DNA of 57,820 nucleotides from Bdellovibrionales bacterium (GTDB taxonomy: Bacteria > Bdellovibrionota > FAC87 > UBA2466). A program made the translations under genes and the position numbers. A model generated the notes under the pieces. The model was not told the DNA's origin, did not search any database, and saw only the letters and a list, made by a program, of their open reading frames with translations. The DNA is taken from assembly GCA_005776395.1 (NCBI GenBank), contig SXPJ01000073.1:1-57820 (forward strand), in the 5' to 3' direction. Position 1 is the first letter of the stretch, and every line of letters begins with the position of its first letter. This document shows positions 43,428 through 50,731 of the stretch, piece after piece.

Positions 43428-44570
43428 TCAAACAGAAAATTCCAGTAAAAAAGATTTAGGGTCTTTTTCGAAATCCGGATAATTAACAAAATCAATAACG
43501 ATCGTCTTAGCTTTTTTAAATCTCTCTCTAAAAAACCCTATTCCGCTAGCAACTCTCTTTTTTGATTTAATCTCGATTCCGATAGGGCAACCCTCAACGA
43601 TAACGACATAATCAATTTCTTTATTTCCATCGCGCCAATAAAAAACCTCTTCAAACGAATCAATAAGACACTTTCCGACAACAGCTTCAAACACAAAACC
43701 TTGTTCCTCTGGAGTAAGTTCTCGATTCAGAAAAAGACGGGTAAACGCAGGAGCAGAAGGAATTAATTTAGGAGAAGATGTCCGTGAACGTTTATGAGTA
43801 TATTTAAATACGAGCCTTATAAGGTAGGCCTGAGCGCAAAGTTCAAGATAATGTTTGATCTGATCAACATTACCTGCCTCCTGGAGTTGCCCTAAAAACT
43901 TATTATAACTCATCTCCTGAGCTGGGTACTGACAGGCCAAATAGAATGTTTGCCTAAATAGAGCTGGTTTCTTAATAGTAACAAAGCGAAAAATATCTCG
44001 GTTGACCACGGAATCAAAAACCGAATCCATGAGATATCGTCTCAATCTCTCTGGCTCTTTTAATAGCGCATATGAAGCAGGATATCCGCCATAATTAAGG
44101 AATTGTTCAAAATTCAAACCAAACGCCGCTTTAGATTCAAGAAAACCCCAGTGTCGAACAGGAATGATTTCAAACCTCCCAGCCAGAGATTCATTAACTC
44201 CTTGTGTGAGTTTCAGGGAACTGGACCCCAGAAGAATCCAATGCATTTGTTTTTTTAGACGCTTTTGCTTGTCCCAGGCTAACTTTACAAGTTCACTCCA
44301 CCCATCGATCTTTTGTATTTCATCAAAAACAAGAATCTTAATCTTCTGCTCTTCAGCCCTTTGAACTTGAGTCAGAAACCAGTCCGAAGTGTGAATAGCA
44401 TCCTCACATTCGTGATAAAGATACCGTCCTGAAAACCTTTTCTCTAAAACAGCTTGTACCCCCGTCGTTTTACCCACTTGACGGGGACCCATCACAAGGT
44501 GAATGAAACGAGGATTTTCCTTCAATCTGCTTGCAAGAATTATTTCAAAGGCCCGTTGATGATGTTTCAT
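43428..44570 (-). CDS. AAA_14/DUF4143 ATPase
   Basis: 380 residues. Walker A GPRQVGKTT and Walker B ILVFDEIQKI are intact, with a sensor region ILLGSSS. The C-terminal half is the DUF4143 type, with the nuclease-like end FYWRDGNKEIDYVV and GIEIKSKK, the D-E-x-K pattern of a PD-(D/E)xK fold. Genes of this kind are frequent in islands and are thought to act in conflict or stress responses, but their role is unproven. There is no ribosome site: two palindromes abut the start codon. Confidence 0.88.
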   Translation of the reverse strand: MKHHQRAFEIILASRLKENPRFIHLVMGPRQVGKTTGVQAVLEKRFSGRYLYHECEDAIHTSDWFLTQVQRAEEQKIKILVFDEIQKIDGWSELVKLAWDKQKRLKKQMHWILLGSSSLKLTQGVNESLAGRFEIIPVRHWGFLESKAAFGLNFEQFLNYGGYPASYALLKEPERLRRYLMDSVFDSVVNRDIFRFVTIKKPALFRQTFYLACQYPAQEMSYNKFLGQLQEAGNVDQIKHYLELCAQAYLIRLVFKYTHKRSRTSSPKLIPSAPAFTRLFLNRELTPEEQGFVFEAVVGKCLIDSFEEVFYWRDGNKEIDYVVIVEGCPIGIEIKSKKRVASGIGFFRERFKKAKTIVIDFVNYPDFEKDPKSFLLEFSV

Positions 44571-44617
44571 TTTTAGAATGTTAACATTCTATTTTTAGAA
44601 TGTAAACATTCTAAAAA
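44569..44617. promoter_or_regulatory. tandem 22-bp palindromic operators upstream of the AAA ATPase
   Basis: The 22 bases 44569-44590 are repeated at 44591-44612 with one difference. Each copy contains a 16-base palindrome: AGAATGTTAACATTCT (44575-44590, perfect) and AGAATGTAAACATTCT (44597-44612, one central mismatch), the second flanked by T5 and A5. The first copy touches the ATG, so a bound dimer would block both transcription and ribosome access. Autoregulation by the ATPase or an unlinked repressor is inferred. Confidence 0.7.
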
Positions 44618-44670
44618 TAACACAGCTGATAGATTCCACGTTATCAGGCTAGTGAATCAACATTTTTTAA

Positions 44671-45183
44671 AAGCTTAGGGATTATTGGACTCTACTGAAA
44701 AAAAATCGTGGACTTCTTTCACTAATGCGACGGCATGAGAAATGTTTGAAACCCGAACAAAAAGTAAAATTAGAAGGTTACCTCAGTCTTAATCCGGTAC
44801 TAAAAGAACTTTATGATTTTAAATAAAAACTCTGTGCACTTCTGGGATTAAAATCTAAAAACAAAACTTATCTTAGGCCTGTGGTTCATGACCTTATCGA
44901 GATGATCGGTCAGCTTCGTCAAACCACGCTTGAACCCCTGCAGACTTTGGGAGAAACATTAGATAAGTGGAAAGAGGAGATTGGTCGTAAAGTTTCTAAA
45001 TCCGAAAATTCGTCTTGAGAGCATTTCCATTTTGCTATGGAAACCTTCGGTAATACCATTGGATCTTGAAAAGCGGAGTTTTCAAATTATCGATTAAGGG
45101 TACTTGCACATTGTGGTTGGAATGGGGTATTTGCTATCAGAAATCAACCTCACCAAGGGGCGATTCCCCCGTCAATGGCGTAG
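44671..45183 (+). pseudogene. ISL3-family transposase remnant with internal inversion
   Basis: Plus-strand frame with ISL3-like middle sequence (NRGLLSLMRRHEKCLKPEQKV ... LDKWKEEIGR), interrupted by an in-frame TAA (codon at about 44824). The next conserved block, SNGITEGFHSKMEMLSRRIFGF, is encoded on the minus strand within about 44990-45077, and the plus-strand frame resumes with NYRLRVLAHCGWNGVF and ends at TAG 45181-45183. The N-terminal half of the transposase is missing. The element is dead. Confidence 0.75.
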
Positions 45184-45186
45184 AGC

Positions 45187-45208
45187 CTGGAATCACAACC
45201 TTTAAATG
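45187..45208. repeat. 22-bp exact repeat, left copy
   Basis: A 22-base sequence starting CTGGAATCACAACC and ending TTTAAATG, located 3 bases after the ISL3 remnant stop. The identical sequence recurs in the same orientation at 57664-57685, near the right edge of the window. It may be a mobile-element end. Confidence 0.7.
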
Positions 45209-45280
45209 GTCGGGGTGGCGGGAATTGTTCACCGCTTCGCAAGTATTCGGGATCATTTAGTGAAGTAAATCATAACAACA

Positions 45281-45357
45281 ACTTGCTGGGCTATGACCTC
45301 TGCCAAGATCCGCTGATATCCACCGAAATCCGGTGAGACTGCCTGCAAGTGCCTGCA
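45281..45357. repeat. left att-like site of the island
   Basis: A 77-bp sequence that aligns without gaps to 56496-56572 with about 51 identical positions. Conserved blocks are ACTTGCT at the start, CCAAGATC at +22, GAAAT at +44, and TGCAAGTGNNTGCA at the end. The spacing between all blocks is the same in both copies. It lies just left of the first cargo gene and is read as attL of an integrated element. The rest of 45184-45399 holds no gene. Confidence 0.55.
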
Positions 45358-45399
45358 AAACCGGCAGCGGTGTACGACACCACACCCTGTGCATCAAAG

Positions 45400-46068
45400 T
45401 CATTTTCTGCCCTTGCCTTCAAGATTGTTTGGAAAGATTGAATCTGGTCGTGTTCGAATATAAGTCCTTCCCCCTTTTTCAGCGACTACACCGTCTATTT
45501 CCAAGGATAAAGTTCCCTTTATAGTTTCAGATGGTGATAGCCATCCGAGATCTTCAACTAGGTAAGCAATTATTCTTTGTTTCTTATCACGTTCAACATC
45601 GATAATTTTCTTTGCAGGTCCGAGAAATTCCTCCTCACCATGGCGAAATCCTTCAATGCGTTGAATAGCGTCCATCAGACGTTCCAATTCTTGGGAACTC
45701 AAATCGCTCACAGTTCTCTGCAAATCAATACCAGTGAAATCTTTTAGAAGTTTCCGATATCGTTTGACGTCATTTTCCTTTTTGGGAGCATAGAATGCCA
45801 CAAGGCGGAATAAAGTAGTGGTAGGGTAACTTGTTTGGAGAACTTTCTTTAATGCATTTCGTCCAGTTCTAAGGTCAGGAAATACAGCAAATCCTCCAGT
45901 TCGGCCAATCGAGCCAAATGAGCGAGCTTTTCCTCCGCTTACTATATTTCCAGGGTTATTGTTACGCCAAGCCCACGTTCCATTTCGGCGAATCATTCTG
46001 TTACCATTTGAATCAATATAAATAACAGAACTTTTTTTTCCTTCGATTGCCCCAATAAACACTGTCAA
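45400..46068 (-). CDS. RNNNPGN lysozyme-like / DUF3892-like two-domain protein, copy 1
   Basis: 222 residues, no signal peptide. The N-terminal domain carries WRNNNPGNI, SFGSIGRTGGFAVFPDLRTGRNAL and YAPKKENDVKRY, the pattern of phage structural/lytic P5-like domains. The C-terminal part (IAYLVEDLGWLSPSETIKG, EIDGVVAEKGGRTYIRTRPD) resembles DUF3892. The paralogue at 49250-49861 shares most of this but lacks the RTRPD tail. It is the last gene of the first three-gene module. Peptidoglycan targeting is inferred from the domain only. Confidence 0.65.
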   Translation of the reverse strand: MTVFIGAIEGKKSSVIYIDSNGNRMIRRNGTWAWRNNNPGNIVSGGKARSFGSIGRTGGFAVFPDLRTGRNALKKVLQTSYPTTTLFRLVAFYAPKKENDVKRYRKLLKDFTGIDLQRTVSDLSSQELERLMDAIQRIEGFRHGEEEFLGPAKKIIDVERDKKQRIIAYLVEDLGWLSPSETIKGTLSLEIDGVVAEKGGRTYIRTRPDSIFPNNLEGKGRK

Positions 46069-46082
46069 CTCCTACCAGTGAT

Positions 46083-46544
46083 TCACTTTTTTACTCGATA
46101 GCTTTTTACATCCATTAGAATCTTTAGATGATGATGCCCACTCCACGCGTGAAATAGAATTCCAGTTAATTTTATAGGTCGTCCAATATAGTTTTCCAAT
46201 ATTTGTTGGTCCCGACCACTGTGAATCACTAACTGGATTTCTCGCACATTGGTTTCCGTTTCATTATTGGAAGTGGGATCCTTATCATCTAGCACTGTAA
46301 CAGGACGCTTTAGTTGAATCAGCCATATGGTTTCTGCCAGATCTCCTCGTTTCACGCTCTCGTAATTAGGTGGTCCGGGGTAGACGCGGGTTTGCAAAAT
46401 TCCATCGAGCGTCGTGTTAGCAGGTCCATAATAAAATAGAGCTGGCTTGGCTGCTGCTGTAGCGAATATTGGAACGAGGCTGATTAGAAGAAAAATAATT
46501 GACCTGATTTGTAGATTTACTTTCAATACCTTTACCGTCTTCAT
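46083..46544 (-). CDS. exported DUF4431-like protein, copy 1
   Basis: 153 residues with a signal peptide (IIFLLISLVPIFATAAA). The mature part shows the DUF4431-like pattern: PNYESVKRGDLAETIWLIQL, NETETNVREIQLV, GILFHAWSGHHHLKILM. Members are periplasmic proteins of unknown function, sometimes next to envelope toxins. The paralogue is at 49872-50309. It starts 11 bases after the DUF1917-like gene, so it is cotranscribed. It might protect the envelope from its lysozyme-like neighbour, but this is speculation. Confidence 0.65.
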   Translation of the reverse strand: MKTVKVLKVNLQIRSIIFLLISLVPIFATAAAKPALFYYGPANTTLDGILQTRVYPGPPNYESVKRGDLAETIWLIQLKRPVTVLDDKDPTSNNETETNVREIQLVIHSGRDQQILENYIGRPIKLTGILFHAWSGHHHLKILMDVKSYRVKK

Positions 46545-46555
46545 ACATTCCCCAT

Positions 46556-46966
46556 TTATTCGTAGAAGACCGATACTCGGCTCTTCGTATTGCTCGCATA
46601 TACCCCATTTTCAGTAGCCTGGTCTGATTTATATGAAAGCTTTTTTATGAATCCCAACTCCCGAAGTCTTGCTCTTACCCGCATCACATCTTCCATATCA
46701 TCAAAGTCATAGGTATAAATGCAGATTACCTTTATCCAAGCATTCCTAGCCAAGCCATTTGTTTTGGCGGTGGCGGCCTTTGACGCAATTCCTAGCAGGC
46801 CCGATACTGTTTCTTCTGCTATGAGATTCCATGTCTGATCGAGCTTTTGAAATGGGACGAATAGAAGCCATTTACCCGAGCGTTCTGTCCAGGCGCGATC
46901 CAATCTTGGATTGACAGCATGGACCCAATACTGATTTCTCATTTTCGATGGAGAAAGGGTAATCAA
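46556..46966 (-). CDS. DUF1917 / phosphothreonine-lyase-like protein, copy 1
   Basis: 136 residues, cytoplasmic. It contains WTERSGKWLLFVPFQKLDQTW, GIASKAATAK, VICIYTYDFDDMEDVMRVR and KLSYKSDQAT, matching the small 'putative phosphothreonine lyase' (DUF1917) family. The start is TTG at 46966, whose TTGA overlaps the TGA that ends a stub of the helicase reading frame. In the second copy the same junction is GTGA. The paralogue at 50324-50731 shares a majority of residues. Confidence 0.7.
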   Translation of the reverse strand: MITLSPSKMRNQYWVHAVNPRLDRAWTERSGKWLLFVPFQKLDQTWNLIAEETVSGLLGIASKAATAKTNGLARNAWIKVICIYTYDFDDMEDVMRVRARLRELGFIKKLSYKSDQATENGVYASNTKSRVSVFYE

Positions 46967-47013
46967 ACGGCACCCGTTTCGGCTGGAATGGCCATCAAAC
47001 TTTTCCGTAGTTG
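46963..47013 (-). pseudogene. 3' stub of the TOTE primase-helicase gene
   Basis: Sixteen codons, QLRKSLMAIPAETGAV then TGA, align with the last residues of the intact helicase (QKVRTNLMALSTEVGVR). It lies directly upstream of the first DUF1917-like gene and in the same overlap geometry as in the intact operon. The rest of the helicase gene is gone and the PIN toxin frame runs into this stub. Confidence 0.65.
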
Positions 47014-47199
47014 TTAACAGGACATAGGCATTTCCAAAACAGCGGTTTTGGAGCGAATCGTTCTCAGATATTCATCCAAAATCGAGTCCGAAACAAGAAG
47101 AACAATTTTCTGTTTCTCCCAAAGCGTAAGGATTTTTAGCGGCGTTCCACCCCAGAAAATGCCAGAGGCGAGGACGTTGGTATCAAGAACGACTTTCAT
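47014..47199 (-). pseudogene. truncated PIN-domain toxin
   Basis: 61 codons: KVVLDTNVLASGIFWGGTPLKIL carries the first catalytic Asp of PIN ribonucleases, and SDSILDEYLR the conserved Glu, as in the first part of VapC-like toxins. Family members are about 130-150 residues; here the frame ends at TAA just where the helicase stub begins, so the remaining acidic residues are lost. It overlaps the AbrB antitoxin gene by 17 bases and is presumably inactive. Confidence 0.75.
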
Positions 47200-47452
47200 T
47201 ACGGACCTTCTTGATAGCCTTCGATATATCAGATCTCTTCAAGCCCGCTGCTCTTGCCGCCGTTCGACTCTTTTTAAGAAGCCTTTCAAACGTGTCGGCT
47301 GCAGGGACTTCCACCGGCTTGAGTAATAGCGTATTGCCATCGGTGTATACGGCAAGTGGGGTTCCAGTAGTCAACCCCAAACTCTTTCTGAATTCATTGG
47401 GAATCACCACCTGTCCCTTTGAGGACATGTTTGTCATGAGAACTTTCTTCAT
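47183..47452 (-). CDS. AbrB/MazE-family antitoxin
   Basis: 89 residues. N-terminal SpoVT/AbrB DNA-binding fold: SSKGQVVIPNEFRKSLGLTTGTPLAVYTDG, then a C-terminal toxin-binding helix region rich in Lys/Arg. The ATG has GGAGG seven bases upstream. Its toxin partner (47014-47199) is truncated, leaving an orphan antitoxin that may still bind the operator at 47464-47482. An AbrB-PIN pair is a common type II toxin-antitoxin module. Confidence 0.85.
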   Translation of the reverse strand: MKKVLMTNMSSKGQVVIPNEFRKSLGLTTGTPLAVYTDGNTLLLKPVEVPAADTFERLLKKSRTAARAAGLKRSDISKAIKKVRNESRS

Positions 47453-47463
47453 GGGACCTCCAT

Positions 47464-47482
47464 ATGTAAGATAGTCTTACAT
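47464..47482. promoter_or_regulatory. operator of the AbrB-PIN module
   Basis: Perfect inverted repeat ATGTAAG (47464-47470) - ATAGT - CTTACAT (47476-47482), 12 bases upstream of the antitoxin ATG. Its position and symmetry fit an autorepression site for the AbrB dimer. Confidence 0.6.
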
Positions 47483-47559
47483 TCTTACTTTACCTGTGGG
47501 TGGGTCTTAGTGCAACGCAATTGTTCCTTTATCTTGGTCCTCCCCCACCCAAAATGAGT

Positions 47560-47917
47560 CTAGAGCTCCTTTATAGACCATCCCTCAACCCAGCGAAGTC
47601 TTGCCAGCTCGCTCAAATTGATCTCTGATCTAGCCCACATAACCCGATGCTCTTGCGCCACGGTCATTGGTTCGACCACTATGGCGCCGCCCCGATTTTA
47701 TCCAACGCTGGTGAACGATTTCAATAACTCGATCCTTTTGGGGATCGACCACGCGGTACACGAGCGCAGAAACCGGAGGGCCATAAACTGTCGAACCGTC
47801 GAGAGAGCTCGTAACTATATTTCCTTCAAAATACTGAACCTCTCTTTGCGGAAGCTGATCGGCCATGGCGACTCCTGAAAATATTAAAGAAAATCCCAGT
47901 AAGATAGTTTTTTTCAT
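47560..47917 (-). pseudogene. frameshifted small exported protein
   Basis: Signal peptide ILLGFSLIFSGVAMADQ, then a 70-residue domain ending ...IEIVHQRWIKSG, after which the original frame becomes Arg/Gly-rich and stops (TAG at 47630). The +1 frame continues with GAIVVEPMTVAQEHRVMWAR and LSELARLRWVEGWSIKEL to a TAG at 47560. Removing one base from the CCCC run at 47690-47693 (GGGG on the coding strand) would join the two into a protein of about 118 residues. Could be a pseudogene, a phase-variable tract or a sequencing error. No family recognised. Confidence 0.55.
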
Positions 47918-47981
47918 CGTTCTTCTCCAAACCTAAAAATAATGAATTGCTGCATTCTCATAGAAATCAAATCTCGCAAAC

Positions 47982-48989
47982 TTAGTTCCACTGTGAGGGT
48001 CTCATGGCCGTGAAAGTTCGTCTTGGTGGCAAATCTGTTTTTAAGCCATTCCATTTGTTGTCCATCGCCATTCTTACGATTCGTCGGAGAGTTAAGTGAG
48101 GAAGGTCAGCTTCAACACTCTTTTCAAACTCCTCACCCTCCTGCATGTACGCTGGTTGAATTGCCTCAAGAACAAAGGCGTCTTCTTCTATGATGTCAGA
48201 TGGGCCACTCGACCATCTCAGGTGGGGGCCATTGGGATCGAAATTCTGGACCAAGTAGTCGATGCGGCATTCTTCTTCACCAATAGGAGTAACAAAAAAA
48301 TTCATGTAATAGACTCCATTTGGCATGGGCCAAACAAATCGAATGTGCCCAGGTAGGTTAAACGCCATCGTGCTGGCGCCTTGGGGAATTGGTTGCTCAT
48401 CCGATGTTGCCGGTGGAGAAAAAACTACACATCCCAACTCCGTCATCCGCACTTCACTTTTGTCAGATATGAGCCCAAATTTCTGAGCTGCAATAGTCGC
48501 TGGATGTTTGGGGTGAGCAAAATATACGTGGGCTCCATCGAAAGTGATTTCAAGAGCGCGCAAAAAATTGCACTTTACACGTCGCGAACCTTGAATCCAT
48601 TTGCCTTCAGCAAATTCGGGAATTGCCGGTATTTGCTTTTTCTCCGTATCTCCTAACCAGACCCAGATATAGCCATCCTTCTCTTCACAAGAAAAATTGG
48701 GGACATGGTAAACTTTTGATATCTGCTTGTCTGGAGTTTGCGAGGGTATCTTTACACATTGACCGGCTCCATCGTACTGCCACCCGTGATAGCCGCAGGC
48801 AATATTGCCTTCACAAACTTGGCCTTTTGAGAGAGGGAAACCACGATGGCAGCAACGATCCTTAAGAGCTTGCGATCTACCATTCCCATCGCGAAAAAGA
48901 ACAATTTTTTCATTGAGAATTTCGGTTCCAAGTGGCTTATCTTTTAATTCGGCTGTAGAGCAGCCAACGAACCAATTATTTCTAAACAT
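47982..48989 (-). CDS. Rieske non-heme iron oxygenase, alpha-subunit type
   Basis: 335 residues. The Rieske cluster ligands are in CCHRGFPLSKG (C-x-H) and CGYHGWQYD (C-x-x-H) near residues 46-70. The mononuclear iron site is suggested by DGAHVYFAHPKH (H-x4-H) near residue 152, preceded by the bridging Asp. Length and pattern fit vanillate-demethylase or pheophorbide-oxygenase-like enzymes, which use a separate reductase not seen here. Substrate unknown. A nested palindrome lies 29 bases upstream of the ATG. Confidence 0.88.
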   Translation of the reverse strand: MFRNNWFVGCSTAELKDKPLGTEILNEKIVLFRDGNGRSQALKDRCCHRGFPLSKGQVCEGNIACGYHGWQYDGAGQCVKIPSQTPDKQISKVYHVPNFSCEEKDGYIWVWLGDTEKKQIPAIPEFAEGKWIQGSRRVKCNFLRALEITFDGAHVYFAHPKHPATIAAQKFGLISDKSEVRMTELGCVVFSPPATSDEQPIPQGASTMAFNLPGHIRFVWPMPNGVYYMNFFVTPIGEEECRIDYLVQNFDPNGPHLRWSSGPSDIIEEDAFVLEAIQPAYMQEGEEFEKSVEADLPHLTLRRIVRMAMDNKWNGLKTDLPPRRTFTAMRPSQWN

Positions 48990-49017
48990 CGCTCCCCAAA
49001 ATTTTTCAAAATCTAAA

Positions 49018-49055
49018 GTTACGGTTGTTACGAAAAAAATCGTAACTATCGTAAC
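49018..49055. promoter_or_regulatory. nested palindromic operator upstream of the Rieske oxygenase
   Basis: Two inverted pairs share one centre: GTTACG (49018-49023) with CGTAAC (49050-49055), and GTTACGA (49027-49033) with TCGTAAC (49040-49046), separated by GTT/TAT and an A6 core. The unit GTTACG thus occurs four times in 38 bases. It lies between a possible minus-strand -10 (TTTATA, about 49063-49068) and the oxygenase start, a location typical of a repressor site. Confidence 0.65.
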
Positions 49056-49083
49056 TTCCCTATAAACTATCTAACATATTGAA

Positions 49084-49287
49084 TCAACTGTATTTATAAC
49101 CTACGTGGTGGGCTATCCCTGCTTTTCTGAAGGCAAATCCGGGGCATGGGGTTAGACCTTTCCGTTCCAACGCTTGAAGAATGCCCCTGACCATTGAGTG
49201 ATCCCACCAAACGTTGCCATTCCGATTTTTGATGTTCTGTTGGATCAGCTCACGAGCTGCACCTTGAAGCTGCTTTCTGTGCGACAA
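49084..49287 (-). pseudogene. 3' gene fragment fused to the second RNNNPGN gene
   Basis: A frame that begins with no ribosome site inside the end of the RNNNPGN copy and runs through ELIQQNIKNRNGNVWWDHS, MVRGILQALERKGLTPCPGFAFRKAG to a stop at 49084. Composition is protein-like, but I recognise no family. It probably is the tail of another gene joined by recombination, which removed the RTRPD tail of the RNNNPGN protein. Confidence 0.35.
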
Positions 49288-49861
49288 CCCCGTCTATTTC
49301 CCCGGACAATATACCATTTACCGTTTGAAGTGGCGTAAGCAGACCAATACCCTCGACTAAATAGCCTATGATGCGATTTTTCTTATCTCGTTGGACATCA
49401 ATGATTTTTTTGGCAACTTCCAAGAATTCCTCTGTCCCGAGTTCAAAACCTTCTATCCGCTGAATGGCATCCAACAGCTTTTCCATTTCTTTTGAATTCA
49501 GGCTATGCACAGCCCTTTTTAGATCGAACCCGGTGAGCTTTTTTAAAAGCTTACGATAGTTTTCAGTGTCATTTTCTTGAGGAGGAGCGTATTTTTCAAC
49601 TAAGCGAAACAGACTCCAGTGCAAATATGTGCTTTGTAAAAGTCCCTTTAATGCCGCCCTGCCTGTTTGATAATCTGGAAAGACCGCAAAGCCTCCTGCA
49701 ACTCCGATAGAGCCCAATGATCGAGACTTGGTTCCTTTCCTCATGTTTCCTGGATTGTTATTCCTCCAGGTCCATTTCCCACCGCTTCGGATCATTCTGG
49801 TTCCATTTTCTGTAATATAAATGACAGAGTTCTTCTTGCCTTGAATTGCCCGGACAAACAT
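49250..49861 (-). CDS. RNNNPGN lysozyme-like protein, copy 2 (C-terminus altered)
   Basis: 203 residues, no signal peptide. WRNNNPGNMRKG, LGSIGVAGGFAVFPDYQTG, YAPPQENDTENYRKLLKK and the following helix are shared with the copy at 45400. The DUF3892-like end starts (IIGYLVEGIGLLTPLQTVNG, EIDGVVAQK) but then diverges to AASRCSS and stops, missing the GRTYIRTRPD tail of copy 1. Last gene of the Xre-RES-TOTE operon, 10 bases after the DUF4431-like gene. It may still be functional, since the lytic-like domain is complete. Confidence 0.65.
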   Translation of the reverse strand: MFVRAIQGKKNSVIYITENGTRMIRSGGKWTWRNNNPGNMRKGTKSRSLGSIGVAGGFAVFPDYQTGRAALKGLLQSTYLHWSLFRLVEKYAPPQENDTENYRKLLKKLTGFDLKRAVHSLNSKEMEKLLDAIQRIEGFELGTEEFLEVAKKIIDVQRDKKNRIIGYLVEGIGLLTPLQTVNGILSGEIDGVVAQKAASRCSS

Positions 49862-49871
49862 CTTCTAGCCC

Positions 49872-50309
49872 TCACTGATCCAATGTCTTACAAACTTTGA
49901 GATCCATCAAGATTCTGGCGTGGTGGTGCCCGGTATGTTGATGAAACAAAGTGCCTGTACATGAAATTTCTCTTCCAAGAGACCTTCTTAATAATTTGAA
50001 GTCTCTATCTTTGCCCGTTACTAGTTGAATCACTCTGACTCCACTTTCAGTTTCATTTACAGAAGTAGGATCGCCATCCTTACCATCATAAAAGACAGTT
50101 ATTGGCTTAGGTAATGTTAGTAACCAGGCTTTCTCCGCCTTATCCCCATTTTTGATACTTTCATAATTGGGTGCCCCTGGGAAAACTTTCTTGTGTAATA
50201 CACCTTTCATTGTGGTAGTAGTGGGATCAAATAGATAAATATCTTGTTTCAAATTCGAAAATACCGCTCCGTGACAAACTAAAGCAACAAATAAAAGCAA
50301 AATCCTCAT
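49872..50309 (-). CDS. exported DUF4431-like protein, copy 2
   Basis: 145 residues. Signal peptide ILLLFVALVCHGAVFS; mature domain with PNYESIKNGDKAEKAWLLTL, NETESGVRVIQLV and TGTLFHQHTGHHHARILM, the same layout as copy 1 at 46083. AGGAGG precedes the ATG. Two extra Cys distinguish it from copy 1. It is cotranscribed with the DUF1917-like gene 14 bases upstream. Function unknown; periplasmic location is clear. Confidence 0.65.
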   Translation of the reverse strand: MRILLLFVALVCHGAVFSNLKQDIYLFDPTTTTMKGVLHKKVFPGAPNYESIKNGDKAEKAWLLTLPKPITVFYDGKDGDPTSVNETESGVRVIQLVTGKDRDFKLLRRSLGREISCTGTLFHQHTGHHHARILMDLKVCKTLDQ

Positions 50310-50323
50310 AATTTTAATACCTC

Positions 50324-50731
50324 CTATTCGAAAAATAGTGAAACACGATTATTACCAGTTGAATAAATTCGTTGTTCTGTAGCTTGATCGGTTTTGTAAG
50401 AAAGTTTTTTCTCGAAGCCAATCGTCCTTAGTCGCTTTCGAACTCTCATCACATCTTCTACATCGCTCAAATCATACGTATAAACGCAAACAACTTTGAT
50501 CCAAGAATTTTTTGCTATTGGATTTGGCTTTGCTGTTGCTGCCTTAGATTCAATGCCCAACTGTCCAGCTACGGTTTCCTCTGCGATAAGCTTCCAAGTT
50601 TGATCAAGTTTTTGGAAGGGCACAAAAAGTAGCCACTTTCCCGAACGTTCCGTCCATGGATGTGGTGGATTTGAGTTTACCGTGTGAATCCAATACTCGT
50701 TCCTCACTTTGGATGGGGGGAGAGCAATCAC
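50324..50731 (-). CDS. DUF1917 / phosphothreonine-lyase-like protein, copy 2
   Basis: 135 residues, cytoplasmic. The block WTERSGKWLLFVPFQKLDQT is identical to copy 1, followed by AEETVAGQLGIESKAATAK, VVCVYTYDLSDVEDVMRVR and KLSYKTDQATEQ. The GTG start overlaps the helicase stop (GTGA), so the two are translationally coupled. The family name rests on similarity to phosphothreonine lyase folds; activity is unproven. Confidence 0.72.
   Translation of the reverse strand: MIALPPSKVRNEYWIHTVNSNPPHPWTERSGKWLLFVPFQKLDQTWKLIAEETVAGQLGIESKAATAKPNPIAKNSWIKVVCVYTYDLSDVEDVMRVRKRLRTIGFEKKLSYKTDQATEQRIYSTGNNRVSLFFE

Noticed and set aside
43200-43448. 82-codon plus-strand frame starting at TTG
   Set aside because: No ribosome site, overlaps the SPFH-like fragment and the AAA ATPase end, and no recognisable family; composition alone cannot support it.
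44569-44617. Possible short CRISPR or iteron array
   Set aside because: Only two units, each palindromic and abutting a start codon; no spacers and no cas genes or replication protein, so operator is the better reading.
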